64,000 nucleotides of DNA from Amanita rubescens (GCA_015039365.1 WION01000070.1:124001-188000), one strand, 5' to 3'. Shown: positions 53,414 through 63,958, numbered from the stretch's first letter. Translations and numbers: made by a program. The notes: a model not told the origin generated them from the letters alone.

Positions 53414-54889
53414 ATGGCACATATTGACCTATCTGACGTTGGCAAATCCAACCGTATCTACTCGGATGAGGAGGCCCATGTCATTTCTTCTCGCCTCAAA
53501 GAAGCCCAAGAGCATCTTCATCAAATAATGCTCAACTCGCCTGCCATAACCCCATGCAAAAAGGACAGTAAAAGGCGACGCATTGCCCTCAGCAAGACTG
53601 AGATTGAGGAACAGATGATCCTTGACAGAATAGCGGGGTACATGGTTGCACTTGCCCCCCATAAAAAGTTGCCAGAAGATATACTTCGAATTATTTTCAC
53701 GTTTTCCTCGCCTACCATAGGAACACCCGCGCACCCAGAGAGTTTACCCAAGTCATCCTTACTCAAGTCAGCTCTCAGTGGCGCCGTATTGCGCTGGATA
53801 CAGTGGAGCTGCGGAACGATTATAGACTCGAAGAAGTTAGCAGCCTCTCTGAATATCTTTTCACGATATTGTTCCCAAGAGCCCGTAACTCCCTTATCTC
53901 TTTTATTGGCCATTTTTCTGTGGGATATAACCGAAAGTTGACGTCGATCTATCAGTTGTCCATGTACAGATATCGCTCCCTCTTCCTTTTCCTCGACAAC
54001 AAACAATTCTCACTCCTACGCTCCCAATTTCAATTGAATGACCTTACCACGCTCGGTCTTGTTCACGACGAACTCCTTGACGCTGTGTCTGCCTATCTCG
54101 ACGTTAACGCTGGAATCCACAATCACATCTTTTCCCTGGAAGCAATTGACTGTCCTGAACTTGAAAGATGAAAACTGGGGGGCCATACCATACGGCATCG
54201 CCCTCAACATCTTACGAGAATGCGCTTTGCTTCAAGGATGCAAAATTTATGTACGGGATGATACGCCTAGCGTACCACTGCGAGATCTGGTTCTACCCCA
54301 CTTGCAGGCGCTGCACCTCGAGATTTCCAGTAGTGAGAATTGTTTCGAGAAACTTTTTGGCGTGCTTGTCCTCCCGCGCCTCCACATATTATCTATTTCA
54401 GGCATTCCATCCTGCTGGTCAATGTCTGCGTTCTCACGGGTTGCAGAGCGGTCGGGGTTTCATCAACTCCTGGATCTACGAATACATCACTTTTTAGGCA
54501 CAGTTCCGTTATGCCAAGTTCTCGAACTCCTCCCTGGTTTGAATACGCTTTGGGTGAGAATGGGGGACATTACCGAAGAAGTATATTCGAGGTTGTCGCA
54601 AGGGCAACTCTGTCCGCGTCTCCTGACGATCGCTTCGCACACCAACGAAGTCGATGTCATGGAAAGGTTACTTGATGTAGTCGAAGACCGTCTGGATCAG
54701 AATGCAAACATTGGTGATGGACCCACTGTGCAACCGTTTCGACGGATTATATTTCATACAAACTACACTTCTGTGACAAGAGCGCTTGAGGATGGGAGAA
54801 TGGATAAGAAACGATTAGAACGGCTGAAGGAGCGTGGCGTGGAGATACGGTGTGAATTATTCAACCCGTGTCATGTTTTCCATATCTAA
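53414..54889 (+). pseudogene. F-box protein with leucine-rich tail, two frameshifts
   Basis: Many Agaricomycetes carry large families of F-box proteins that link substrates to SCF ubiquitin ligases. Here a coiled N-terminus precedes an F-box (KLPEDILRIIF, about residue 88). The homologous continuation (TQVSSQWRRIALDTVEL, typical after the F-box in this family) lies in another frame from about 53700, and the leucine-rich C-terminal part (WKQLTVLNLKDENWG onward) returns to the first frame from about 54135. The two shifts compensate, so the overall coding pattern survives. No introns of sensible length explain them. This is a recent pseudogene or two sequencing errors. It is divergent from SPT7, 125 bp apart. 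Confidence 0.65.
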
Positions 54890-55320
54890 TCCTTGTACGT
54901 GTCGTATCCTACGTGAAACCATTGCGCTTTCTATACATTGACGAGTGTTGGGGTAGTGTTGTTGTGACTGCCATCGCCACGACTGCCGATGATAATATCT
55001 CAAATCTCAGCGTCTGCGCACTGCTCGTTCCAGGAATTTTGAACCAGCAGGTTGCTGAATCCATTTCAACTTTATGCAGCGGCGGTAGCGGTTCCCAAAC
55101 CTAAAGGAAAAAGTGGGAACTTGGGCATAGGCGCGAATACACCTTGGCAAGCTAAAAGCGAAATGAAGAGATTTGCCATCCGATTCCCGGTAGTTCAGTG
55201 TGAATATCGCATGGTAAATTTCCGTGATGATCATCTAATAGTGTCATCCGGCATCATGATCACAGTGGTAAGATTTAAACCGGTTGCAGATGTTTGGTCC
55301 CTGACGTGATGCAACGAAAA
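54890..55320. other. Intergenic region
   Basis: Short frames only. One at 55052-55309 (85 codons) has no features I recognise. The end of this stretch is the promoter of the next gene (TATAAG at 55321-55326). Confidence 0.4.
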
Positions 55321-55354
55321 TATAAGATCCTGGACCCCCATCATACTATACCCC

Positions 55355-55366
55355 GAGCTGGTCTCC
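55355..55366 (+). promoter_or_regulatory. Shared GAGCYGGTCTCY motif, secreted family member 3
   Basis: GAGCTGGTCTCC, 62 bp before the ATG and about 30 bp after TATAAG at 55321-55326. This spacing from the TATA box would place it at or near the transcription start. Confidence 0.5.
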
Positions 55367-55416
55367 ACGCTGTCCATCCTCTCTACCATACAACACCATC
55401 CGTTCAGTTCTCAACC

Positions 55417-56006
55417 ATGTTGCTCTCGGCGTACACCCTGCTTTTATTCGTACTCGCTACTTTCGTGGTGGCGGCCCCAACGGCATCGAAGCCCAAGAGT
55501 GGAGAACCAACTCCTGTGCCGGAGCGGACACTCCTTATAGATGCGGCCAACGACCTAGATCATGGCACATGGACGAGATCGCAGCCGGTCAGCAGATATT
55601 TGTTTTCCGTATATCATTATTTTGAAATTTATCCGATTTACTTTGCAGAATCTAGACCTCCGTTTTCTTCTCCAGGGCACGGTATTAGGCATTCAAGTAT
55701 CTGGATCTGAAAGCTGGATTAACACCCTGCATCAACTGACCGCCGCGCAAAGACGTACGCTTGATGGTAAATGGGAGCGAAATGTCAGGAGTATACCGCA
55801 GTTTGAAAGCCTCTGTAGATATCTGATGCTTTTTACAGTTTTATGGACGTGGAAATGAAATTGAGCGCATCACAATATTTAATGAAGGGGAACAGCTCTG
55901 GGTTGAAAAGATCAGGATCATCTCGCGACCGCAAACGGTGTTACCGTGGCAGATCCCAGTCCGACTGAGTCCGCCAAAGAGCAAACCAAAGCAGGACAAA
56001 ACCTAA
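55417..56006 (+). CDS. Secreted protein, family member 3 (three exons)
   Basis: Exons are 55417-55587, 55649-55783 and 55839-56006, all multiples of three; 157 residues. The signal peptide is MLLSAYTLLLFVLATFVVAAPT. Exon 1 ends in DHGTWTRSQP before GTCAGC, exon 2 in DGKWERN before GTCAGG, and exon 3 starts FYGRGNEIERITIFNEGEQL and ends in a Lys/Pro-rich tail. The same architecture is seen at 47087-47832. There are no cysteines in the mature part. It may act outside the cell or in the wall, but nothing in the sequence shows how. It is the best-preserved short member in this window. Confidence 0.78.
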
Positions 56007-56166
56007 AGTTTTGGGAGAACGCAATGTACGATAGGATACATATTGTTGAGCTCGTGGGGGTAGTGGTGATCGATAATCCTGTTGGACAGTCGGACTAAAA
56101 GATGGATGGCGCCGGGTGTTGTATTGCCTAGATTGATAAGCCTGGTTTCCGTAGTACGGACTATGC
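56007..56166. other. 3' flank of secreted gene 3
   Basis: No gene. Leads into the 64-bp tandem repeat. Confidence 0.4.
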
Positions 56167-56294
56167 TGGTGTCCACATACAGCGAGATTGATGGCGAGGG
56201 AGGGAGACAAAACCGGGCTTCTCCAGAGCCTGGTGTCCACACACAGCGAGATTGATGGCGAGGGAGGGAGACGAAACCGGGCTTCTCCAGAGCC
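56167..56294. repeat. Two tandem 64-bp units
   Basis: The unit starting TGGTGTCCACA at 56167 is repeated at 56231 with about two differences (ATACAG against ACACAG, GACAAAA against GACGAAA). It contains a GGCGAGGGAGGGAG stretch. Confidence 0.85.
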
Positions 56295-57069
56295 TAGTGC
56301 CAAATGCAGCCTTGGTTTTGCACGTCCAGAGCGAGGTTCGGAGCTCCTCGAGCGCTCATAGGACTTTTAAGGAAAAGAGGTCTAACGTCGGATGCGTCGC
56401 TACATCCTTGACTTTTTCAACCAATCACGGCTGGCGTTGAATAATGTTGACCAGTATCGCGGCCGCTTCACGCTCGGGACTTTTGCACGAAGACAAGTTC
56501 AGCGGAATATGGTCGGAAGCGAGTCAATATGTTGCGTATAGGACGCCAGAGGATGAAAATACCTTACATCAGTGTTGTAAGGCCATGGCTGGCAAGGCCC
56601 GGTCCATCCTTTCCGTACATCATCCTGCTGTGTCGCCTGCGACGACGACACCTTCTACTGTCATCTGTGTGCTTCCTCTCGTTCCAGAAGCTTTGTGTCC
56701 CTGGGTTGTTGCGGCAACGAAATGGGGGCATTGGAAGCCTAGCTAACCGGGGGAGGGGAGTTTGAATCCATACTTAAAAGTTGAAAGTATGATGGGCGTG
56801 GTACCAGAGGGGTCCCTGTAGCGGCGTAGCCATGACACTTTAGGCTAAGCCTCGCGACGAAGCGAGAAAAGATGGCCAGATATCTCCGGATAACGGTCCT
56901 GTTCAATCATCCACTTGCCGTAAGTAATATGTTTCAAGCATCGCGGTGACTAGTGACTGCCGACGCTCGGGAATGATATTGCATCTCTCTGCACCGTAAC
57001 CGTGTTTGAAATGCTTATGGTGATTATTTCAAATTTGCGGCGGATTTACTTAGCGAACATAAAACCTCA

Positions 57070-57081
57070 GAGCTGGTCTCT
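57070..57081 (+). promoter_or_regulatory. Shared GAGCYGGTCTCY motif, secreted family copy 4
   Basis: GAGCTGGTCTCT, 87 bp before the former ATG, preceded by CATAAAA in the place of a TATA box. Confidence 0.45.
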
Positions 57082-57156
57082 CTATTTTCCTATTCATTGG
57101 GCAAAAAGCGCATCGTTATCTATTTCACTTCCGAAACATCATCTATTTTTCAATCA

Positions 57157-57532
57157 TGTATATGCGCTTGTTTTTTATTCGTACTCACTGCTTTTGTGGC
57201 GGCAGTTCCCGCAGGTCCGAGACGCAGAGGTAGCGGAGCGGCTGCAATGGTTACAATACCGCTTGAAAGCGAGGCCCGGGCCGCGTATGTATCTGCAGAT
57301 GGTGGTACTTGGGCCCGACAAGGGCGACGTTCGGTCAGTAGGCTATTTTGTCGAATGGTGCACTTTAAGTCTCCGACACACTTGACAGGTGGACATCATT
57401 CTTTTGCTCTCCATTCGTGTTTACTTCATATGGTTCGTCCCTGCGCATGTGTTGACTGAGCGACGATCTTGGCAGCGGCTCAGCCAATGGTGTTCAATGC
57501 CTGCGACGGATGCGATTCTCTTGCAGCCATAA
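57157..57532 (+). pseudogene. Secreted protein, family copy 4, start region shifted
   Basis: Exon 1 (to 57333, before GTCAGT) codes in one frame for a typical signal core and mature start (LFVLTAFVAAVPAGPRRRG to ADGGTWARQ), but the only ATG at 57157 is in another frame. Alignment with member 3 suggests a 5-base deletion after the ATG. A second exon could run 57389-57532 (VDIILLLSIRVYFIW). The third exon, with the FGRG-like start, was not found. It lies in the left copy of the tandem duplication. It is probably dead, though an upstream start cannot be excluded. Confidence 0.6.
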
Positions 57533-58366
57533 AATCTTGGGAATATCACCCCGCCATCCGTGACTTGACATCTTCCGTTCTTCATCGTCGGTGTTGAATG
57601 TAACACTGGTTGTAGTGCATGCCGAGTTTACGTTTGAGAACATGGTTCACCGTCGCAAGTGGCGTGACCAACTTCGCGACGTCTATCCACTTGCTTCATC
57701 TTCGATCTCTTCTTTCATCTGCTCGCTTCTTCCAGAGACCCGATGGTGGAGAACTTCATGGCTCATCCGACTCGTGACAATAAACCATTGGCAGAGCCAC
57801 CTGTGGGTAGGTTGGGTTCAGGACTATGTATACGACGAGCATATAAATACTTCGGGGTCAGTTGCAGCAGTGGTTCCCGAGGTTGAGGTGCAGAAATAGA
57901 AATGGTCGGCCCAAGAGTAAACGTTCGACTCCTGTACCGGGGTCCGGGGCCAACACTCCTGTGAGTCAATAGGACCCCAGAGGATGATAATAGTACCTTG
58001 CACCGGTACCAGTGTTGGCTGGCAATCCTTTCCATACATCATCCTGCTTTGCCGCCTGCGATGACGATACCTCCTACTGTCACCTGCGCGCTTCCTCTCA
58101 TTCCAGAAACTTTGTGGCCCTGGGCAACGAAGCCAACCGGGGGAGGGGGGTTTGAATCTGATCGATTCCATGCTCGAAGGTACGACGGGCGCGGTGCCAG
58201 AGGGGTCCCTGTAGCCATGGCACTTTAGGCTGAGCGCGACGAGATGGCCAGATACTTCTCCCGGTGATTAATACAACCGTGTTTGAAACGCACTCATCGC
58301 GGCGGGGACTTTGCCGCTCGCTTAGTAACGAAAATATAAAATCCGTTGCTCCCTTCTCATACTTCA
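57533..58366. other. Spacer inside the tandem duplication
   Basis: It includes the right copy of the upstream block (from about 57960). A 102-codon plus frame at 57591-57899 shows no known features. TATAAAA at 58335-58341 serves the next copy. Confidence 0.4.
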
Positions 58367-58378
58367 GAGCCGGTCTCT
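58367..58378 (+). promoter_or_regulatory. Shared GAGCYGGTCTCY motif, secreted family copy 5
   Basis: GAGCCGGTCTCT, 87 bp before the ATG at 58454 and about 26 bp after a TATAAAA. Confidence 0.45.
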
Positions 58379-58453
58379 CCATTTTTCTACTCATTGGGCA
58401 AAAAGCGCATCGTTATCCATTTCACTCCCGAAACATCATCTATCGAATTTTCA

Positions 58454-59076
58454 ATGTTAAGTTCTCGGTATACGCGCTATTTTTATTCATACTCACTGCT
58501 TTTGTGGCGGCGGCTCCGGCAGGTTCGAGCCTTGGAAATAGCGGAGCGACTGAAGTGGGCGAAACAAGGCTTGAAAACAGCGCCGGGTATGTATCTGGTG
58601 GTATTTGGACCCGACAAAGCACCCCTTCGGTCAGCAGGCTATGTTGTCGAATGGTGCACTTGTATCTGACACACTTGACAGGGCGTTCAGGTAGATATCG
58701 TCCTTTGACCCGCGTTTGTGTTTACTTCATATGCTTCGCAACAGCGCGCAACTATGCTCATCTTCACAAACAACAATATCTTAATACGTAATGCGGTTCA
58801 GCCACAAATTGCGAATGGTGCACTAAACACATTGAACGACATTCAGAAACGTGAACTTATTGGGACTTGGGCTCGAATGGTCAGCATTATATTGTGATTC
58901 AAAAGGCTAAACATCCCTCACATGCGGTGGACCTTTTACAGCATGATATGATGAAGATTTATTACGGCATGAACGGTAAACTTTGCATTGAAAAGATCAC
59001 CGGATTGGCCGATACAAGTTCTCGGCCGCCAGCTCCACATTCTGGGAAGAGTAAGAAATCCAATCCAGTCCGATGA
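58454..59076 (+). pseudogene. Secreted protein, family copy 5, frameshift and stop
   Basis: Exon 1 carries the signal core (FSVYALFLFILTAFVAAAPA) and ends in GGIWTRQSTPS before GTCAGC, but the ATG at 58454 is out of frame with it by a small indel. Exon 2 (to about 58878) has a TGA early in its best frame and then ends in KRELIGTWARM before GTCAGC. Exon 3 (58942-59076) is open: HDMMKIYYGMNGKLCIEKI to a Lys/Ser-rich tail. The layout equals members 2 and 3, so this is a decayed paralogue in the right copy of the tandem duplication. Confidence 0.65.
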
Positions 59077-59402
59077 GGAGCGGTGAACCTGGAGCAGTGC
59101 TGAGCGTCACGGACAACCCAGGCTGATGTTGTTGAGCTCGAGCCACGTGGCAATAGTGGTGCATCTAGTATTAGATATGGATGGTAGTAGCCCAGTCGTA
59201 TACTCGAATACCTAGATTGATTGATAGCTTGATTTCCTAGCGTGTGTTCATCGCTGGCACTCCGGCGCTCGTTACGATTCGCTTCAGCCAACGATCCACC
59301 TCACGGCCGGGCTCAGCCAATCAGATGTGTGGGAATTTACCTCGCCTGCTGAACATAATACAAAACCTTGCTGCAGGTCTTTATTTGTACACATTGTTGA
59401 TT
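59077..59402. other. Intergenic region upstream of U6
   Basis: No gene seen. A CTTTATTTGTAC stretch about 25-30 bp before U6 is the only TATA-like sequence. Confidence 0.4.
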
Positions 59403-59426
59403 GTCTCCTTCGGGGTGACATACGAA

Positions 59427-59457
<31 letters not shown>

Positions 59458-59515
59458 GGCCCCTGCACAAGGATGACACGCTTTTCCGGAGTGGTAGACC
59501 TACGGGTCTCAATAT
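59403..59515 (+). ncRNA. U6 spliceosomal RNA
   Basis: U6 forms the catalytic core of the spliceosome with U2. The hallmark block is present: a 5' stem-loop with TCCTTCGGGG, AAAATTGGAACGATACAGAG including the ACAGAGA box, AGATTAGCATGGCCCCTGCA including the AGC triad, and CAAGGATGACACGC closing the internal stem-loop. The 3' part (GAGTGGTAGACCTACGGGTCTC then T-rich) is not conserved across fungi, so the end is approximate. No intron is seen inside the conserved core, although some basidiomycete U6 genes have them. Transcription by RNA polymerase III is expected. Confidence 0.88.
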
Positions 59516-59590
59516 TTATTTTATTTTATTTGGCTTCGTCTTCTTTCTTTCCATAATAATGCAAGAGGTTTCCATCTCAGACACTCAACC

Positions 59591-60443
59591 ATGTCTGATC
59601 TTGACAACCACAATGTCTCATTCGTCTGCATGCCAGCCGTACAGGATTCCTCATCACTAGGTTTCCACCGACAATCATACAGCTTCGAGGTACTTTATGA
59701 CTCATATCCCGGCTCACGCGTCGCTGACTCGATGGACAGGAAGTACGAGTTATGGATTACCTGCGGTTTTATCAAACGACGGGTCGACCACCTCCACCAT
59801 GTCCTGACGAACCTTCCTCCGACGCGCTACGCGCAGCCTTGGGTCTCCCACCACGCTTCACGCCATGGAAAGATCCGACTGCTCCCTTGCCAACTCAGCA
59901 ACCTATGCCCCATGTGCCAATACCACCGCCCATTGGATCCATGTTCGACCCCACCACGAATCATTCCCCCGAACGGTTAGCACAGATACAGGTTCACGTA
60001 CCCCTCAGGGTAGGACATGAGGTGTACGAAAACATCAGTTGCGCGCATAAGTTCGCTTGGTACAGCGTTGAGGTGTGTTTTTTTTCAACGTCGTGGCATG
60101 TGTTTGACTCTTTACTGGCCTTAGGAACTTCGATATTTTGCATACCGCCAAGGATTGAAGTATGCACCCGCACCAGTCCCAACTCCGCCTCTCCCAGATG
60201 CGGTCCCTACGACAAACGGGTCATCCAGTACCCCATCAGTTATCATCAGTGGCGAAGGGGACGAAACTCTGGAACACATCAGTACCAACCCAGCGTTCTC
60301 AAGGCACAGTCCCGAGGTACGAAACCAATGCAAATGCATTACAAGCACTTCGTAATTGATCTTTTTTTTTGCCTTAGGAGCTTCGTCTCGCTTTTATCCG
60401 GACAGGTCGTGAACTCAACTCTCAGCAACTTCTCAACGTGTAA
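59591..60443 (+). CDS. Unknown protein of 229 residues (four exons)
   Basis: Exons are 59591-59689, 59740-60072, 60125-60316 and 60378-60443, each a multiple of three, with introns of 50-61 bp in phase 0. Each of the three junctions joins a codon Glu to an exon starting Glu then Leu or Val then Arg (SFE/EVRVMDYLRF, SVE/ELRYFAYRQG, SPE/ELRLAFIRTG). This suggests the exons arose by duplication of an amphipathic helix. The linkers are Pro-rich (GRPPPPCPDEP, APAPVPTPPLPD). No signal or membrane segment is present. The family is not recognised. It lies 75 bp after the U6 gene. Confidence 0.68.
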
Positions 60444-60853
60444 TCTTATTATCCCCAGTCCAATTACCTATCTGTTGCCTTTCATATGATCTAACGAACG
60501 TGTTTCATTGTATATAATGAATACATCCGAGTTCGTGATATGGTCCACGATGAATAATGGTGCCACTATAAGGCCCGATCGGCTCAGAAAACAAGCTCAC
60601 GTTGCAGATTCATCTGAAAAACGCTTCTAGTGATTACAATTGCTTGAGGATACAGAATTCTACCGAAAGCGTGAGCTACACGAGAATACATAATGATCGA
60701 CGACTGAGGATCAATTTAATAAATGCGCACTGCGCGCTGGCAGGCCCTGCAAAACCATCTCTAAAGAAAAGGAAACGCTCAGCGTTCCCAAAATAAAGTA
60801 AAGATTACCACCCAAACATCCTAAAAAAATCACATTAGTGATAACAAACACAA
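60444..60853. other. 3' regions of two convergent genes
   Basis: AT-rich, no sustained frame. A short frame at 60602-60796 ends in a Lys-rich stretch but has no other support. Confidence 0.45.
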
Positions 60854-63014
60854 TTAACGAGGGGACACGCACTCTTCATACACATCAACACCTCCAGCTT
60901 GCTTCTTCCTCGCCGAATCGATACTTTTCACTGCGGCGTTTGCTTGTACACCCAACCCAGCGGGTCCACAAACGCCAACAAGCACCCCATTGATACCACG
61001 CTCGTCCTCGTGTCCCATTGCTCCGCTTCCGATGGACACCGTCCGAGTTATAGAATTCTCTACCACGCTCGCCAGTTCTGCTTGACCGGGGCGGCCTGCG
61101 CTGAGGCTGATACGCAGACCTTGCGGGATGACGGGGAATAACTGGTCAGAGTTATTGGACGGGACGCGCCCTCGTTGGTTTTCTTTGCTGTTTTTGGTGG
61201 ATTTGTTGTTGTTGGGGCGAGGAGCGTATGCGCGGGTATAATGTACGGATATAGAGAGGGTTGGAGATGATTCTAGGAGTGCGGTGAATAAAGGTATGAA
61301 TGGGACCATTGCATCTGGATTTTGGACCATCCAAACGAGGTCGATGATTTTGACTCGGCTTTGAGCTTGTAAATCTTTTTGAACGAGATCTTGGATGATG
61401 GAGAGGGCAAAAGTGATACCGCTTCCTCCTACCATCATAACGACAGCCGAATACGAAGCGTATATCGCATGACCTGGTCCACTGTACGGCCCTTCAATCA
61501 TCAAAGCCACCGTTTTTCCAATATCGACGCCATCCGCGATACCCGCTTCGATATACCCACTCTTCTTGGCCATATCGTACAATTTTCCCGTCCACCCTCC
61601 CGCTTTTTTGCAAATCAGAATAAGACCTTCCTCGCCGACCGTACGGCCTTGTTTACTCGATATAACGGGTGCGCTGGCGATAGTGAATGGGTGGGATTCA
61701 GTCCAGCCTAGCCATCCGAGTCCGGAGGAAAAGATGCGCACGCGGACGTGTTGGCCTGCGCGCCAGCCAGAGTTGAGGGAGGGGATTTCGATCCGCGTAG
61801 CGGAGAGAGATGGTATAGGGCGGATCGTGGCGGTGACAAAACGGGATTTGAAGAAGCGGAATATGTAGTCTAGGCCAAAGGGTACCAAGAGGGCGATGAT
61901 GAAAGGGAGCGTGGAGGGCCAGTGTTTGTAGAGCTAGTGGAGCCCCGGGTTAAATATAAGAGTCGTGTGTGATCAAAGGGATACTCACGGCAACAACGGT
62001 AAGGGTGTATCCTACGAAATGCGTTGTCAAGAAGAAGTTGTATGATTTGGTTCTCCATAGCGATGTGGAAAATACATATACGAAATCTACAGCACTGAGG
62101 CATACCACACCCCAAATGTGGTTTTTTTTAGCAAGGTTGATTGCCATCGTTCCATTGAGAGACCATTTGTAGACTATCACGTTTAGTACGTGAGATGGGC
62201 ATAGGCAAGTTTTTAACACTTACAATATCCAATTCCGTGCACATTCGCAGCGATAACGATCAACTGCCCAAGGTATCGATGAAGAAATATAAACTGCCGC
62301 CAAGTTAGCTAGATACTTTAGCAACACAGAAGAGCGCACCTTTTGATACTCCACTCCAAGTGACCACCCTATCACGTTATTCTTTGCCGCAAACGCGAAC
62401 AAAAACGGTAGCTGAGAAGCAGCTATCCAACCAGCGCGATCAGGGTCCGTCCAGACGTTCGACTTGTATAAAAGGGCAAAGAGCAAAATCGAAAAGTATG
62501 CCAGCATAATGAATATTTGGAGGTTCGAGTAGCCAGGTAAATATGACAGTTTGAGGAAATGAATGAGGGGGCGTAGAAACGCTGGATGAGAAGAAACATG
62601 TGGAGGATAGGACGGTTGTATCCGTTGTCCCTTGTGATTATGTCGCATCGCCGCGTGGCTGTAAAGCGTATGCGACTCGTCTGTCGCAGCGTACGCTTTC
62701 TCGGCCCCCGGAGAGCGTCCACGATTTCTAGAAGCCGATGGATGGCGGGTTGGATGGCTCTGACTTGGACGTCTTGAAACGGCAGCTCGCTGACTTGGTC
62801 GCGTATACCCAAGAATATGGCCGTTGCACCACTCGTAAGATTTCCAGAACCTAGCGAGGCCACGAGGCAACCGCAGCAGGACGATTAAGCCAATAACAGC
62901 TGCAAGGAATATGTCTAAGTCATAAGCGAGAATCTGGGAGTTTATTGAGGGTGTGCCGATCGTTGAAAGGTCGTCTGAGAGAAGACCGACGAAAGAAACG
63001 GGGCCATCTGACAT
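60854..63014 (-). CDS. Ferric reductase, transmembrane FRE family (669 residues)
   Basis: The enzyme moves electrons from NADPH through FAD and two haems across the plasma membrane to reduce extracellular ferric iron. Exons are 63014-62340, 62293-62224, 62173-61989 and 61933-60854 (introns 46, 50 and 55 bp). Helices include DIFLAAVIGLIVLLRL, LQIFIMLAYFSILLFALLY and the haem-binding pair with FLHRYLGQLIVIAANVHG and THFVGYTLTVVALYKHW. The FAD site HPFTIAS follows near residue 390, the NADPH site GGSGITFALS near 485, and a C-terminal CGPAGL. A Ser/Arg-rich insert of about 80 residues lies between the first and second helices. Expression is probably iron-dependent, but no GATA element was checked. 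Confidence 0.9.
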
Positions 63015-63327
63015 CCTCCAGAGGTGGCGTTAGGTTATGACAAAAGAAGGGCCGTGTTTAAGAAAGAGAGGCTGGAGGAGAGGGATGAAGGGAGAAAGAA
63101 GGATAAAGAGTCGTCGTGACGAGGCTTTGGATAAGCCTTGAGGCCACCTTAGCTTCATTTGTGATCCATTTTTGGGTTTGACACGAGGCACATAGCATAA
63201 GTCACATACCGATATACGTGAGGCATCCGTGAGAAGGCCACCGTACAATAGCTCCGTATGATCGCATCGTTATACAATAAAAGATCTTCCGTCACACCGT
63301 GACAGAACCATTTTGCACTTTCCCTCG
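63015..63327. other. Divergent promoter region
   Basis: Lies between the ferric reductase start and the next gene. It contains ATACAATAAAAG at 63273-63284 as the nearest TATA-like sequence for the gene on the right. Confidence 0.4.
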
Positions 63328-63958
63328 ATGCCCGAATCAGAACCTTCGGTCTTCGGCACTCATAGACAGATATCGATTGCAGCCAAAGGCCTTTCCGACG
63401 AGGATACAGCCAGCTTGTTGGTCGAAACCTGGAGAGCTGTCCGCCAGAGAGAGGATCATAAAGTCCCTAAGGAAGTTAGGTGGGACGACAATAAGCAGAT
63501 AGACGACTCCATCGTCCTGTGCCCGTCCCAATACGCACGTAATCGGCTCAAGAATTGGGAGTACGTCCCGCTCTGGTATTTCTGCCCGGAAGGGACGCGC
63601 TGAGGCACTGACTGAGTGCCGCAAAGACGCTTCGGGGACAGATTCTGGTTTAGCCTGCAAACAAGACCACGAGCTGACCTGGCGCCAGTTTGACTTGGCC
63701 CGCTTTAACTTTGTAGCCAACATCCGCTCTTACAATTGGCCCAAACATTACATCGACTCGTTATTCAATTTCTTCCGCAATGTTTGCACCCACAACCTTC
63801 GCTTCCGAAACGGCGGCGAGCGAATTTTATTACTCTATGCTTCACGAGTTCGTCGAGAGTGGCATGACTCCCTGGAAAGAGGCGAAGGTTTCAACATCGG
63901 TATCATCAACGAACGCCTGCTCGATGCTATCTCGGAAGCTGTTCATAATTCAATCTAG
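63328..63958 (+). pseudogene. Unknown fungal protein with one frameshift near 63600
   Basis: The first frame from ATG 63328 codes for a helical segment (DTASLLVETWRAVRQREDHK) and a motif NWEYVPLWYFCPEGTR, ending at TGA 63601-63603. The next frame continues without a gap as EALTECRKDASG, then WRQFDLARFNFVANIRSYNW, CTHNLRFRNGGERILLLYASRVRREWH and a C-terminal helix to TAG 63958. One extra T after CGC at about 63600 explains the shift; no intron fits. The proteins of this type that I recall in Agaricomycetes are uncharacterised, so no function is offered. It could also be a sequence error. Confidence 0.55.

Larger units (their letters stand above)
56550..58760. repeat. Tandem duplication of a promoter plus secreted-gene block
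   Basis: About 56550-57450 and 57960-58760 are diverged copies in the same orientation. Matching blocks include CATCATCCTGCTKTGYCGCC, the AACCGGGGGAGGGG stretch, CAGAGGGGTCCCTGTAGC, CCGTGTTTGAAAYGC, CATTGGGCAAAAAGCGCATC and the first exons of the two pseudogenes. Copies differ by many small indels, including an extra GCGACGAAGCGAGAAAAG in the first. The offset is about 1.3-1.4 kb. Confidence 0.8.
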
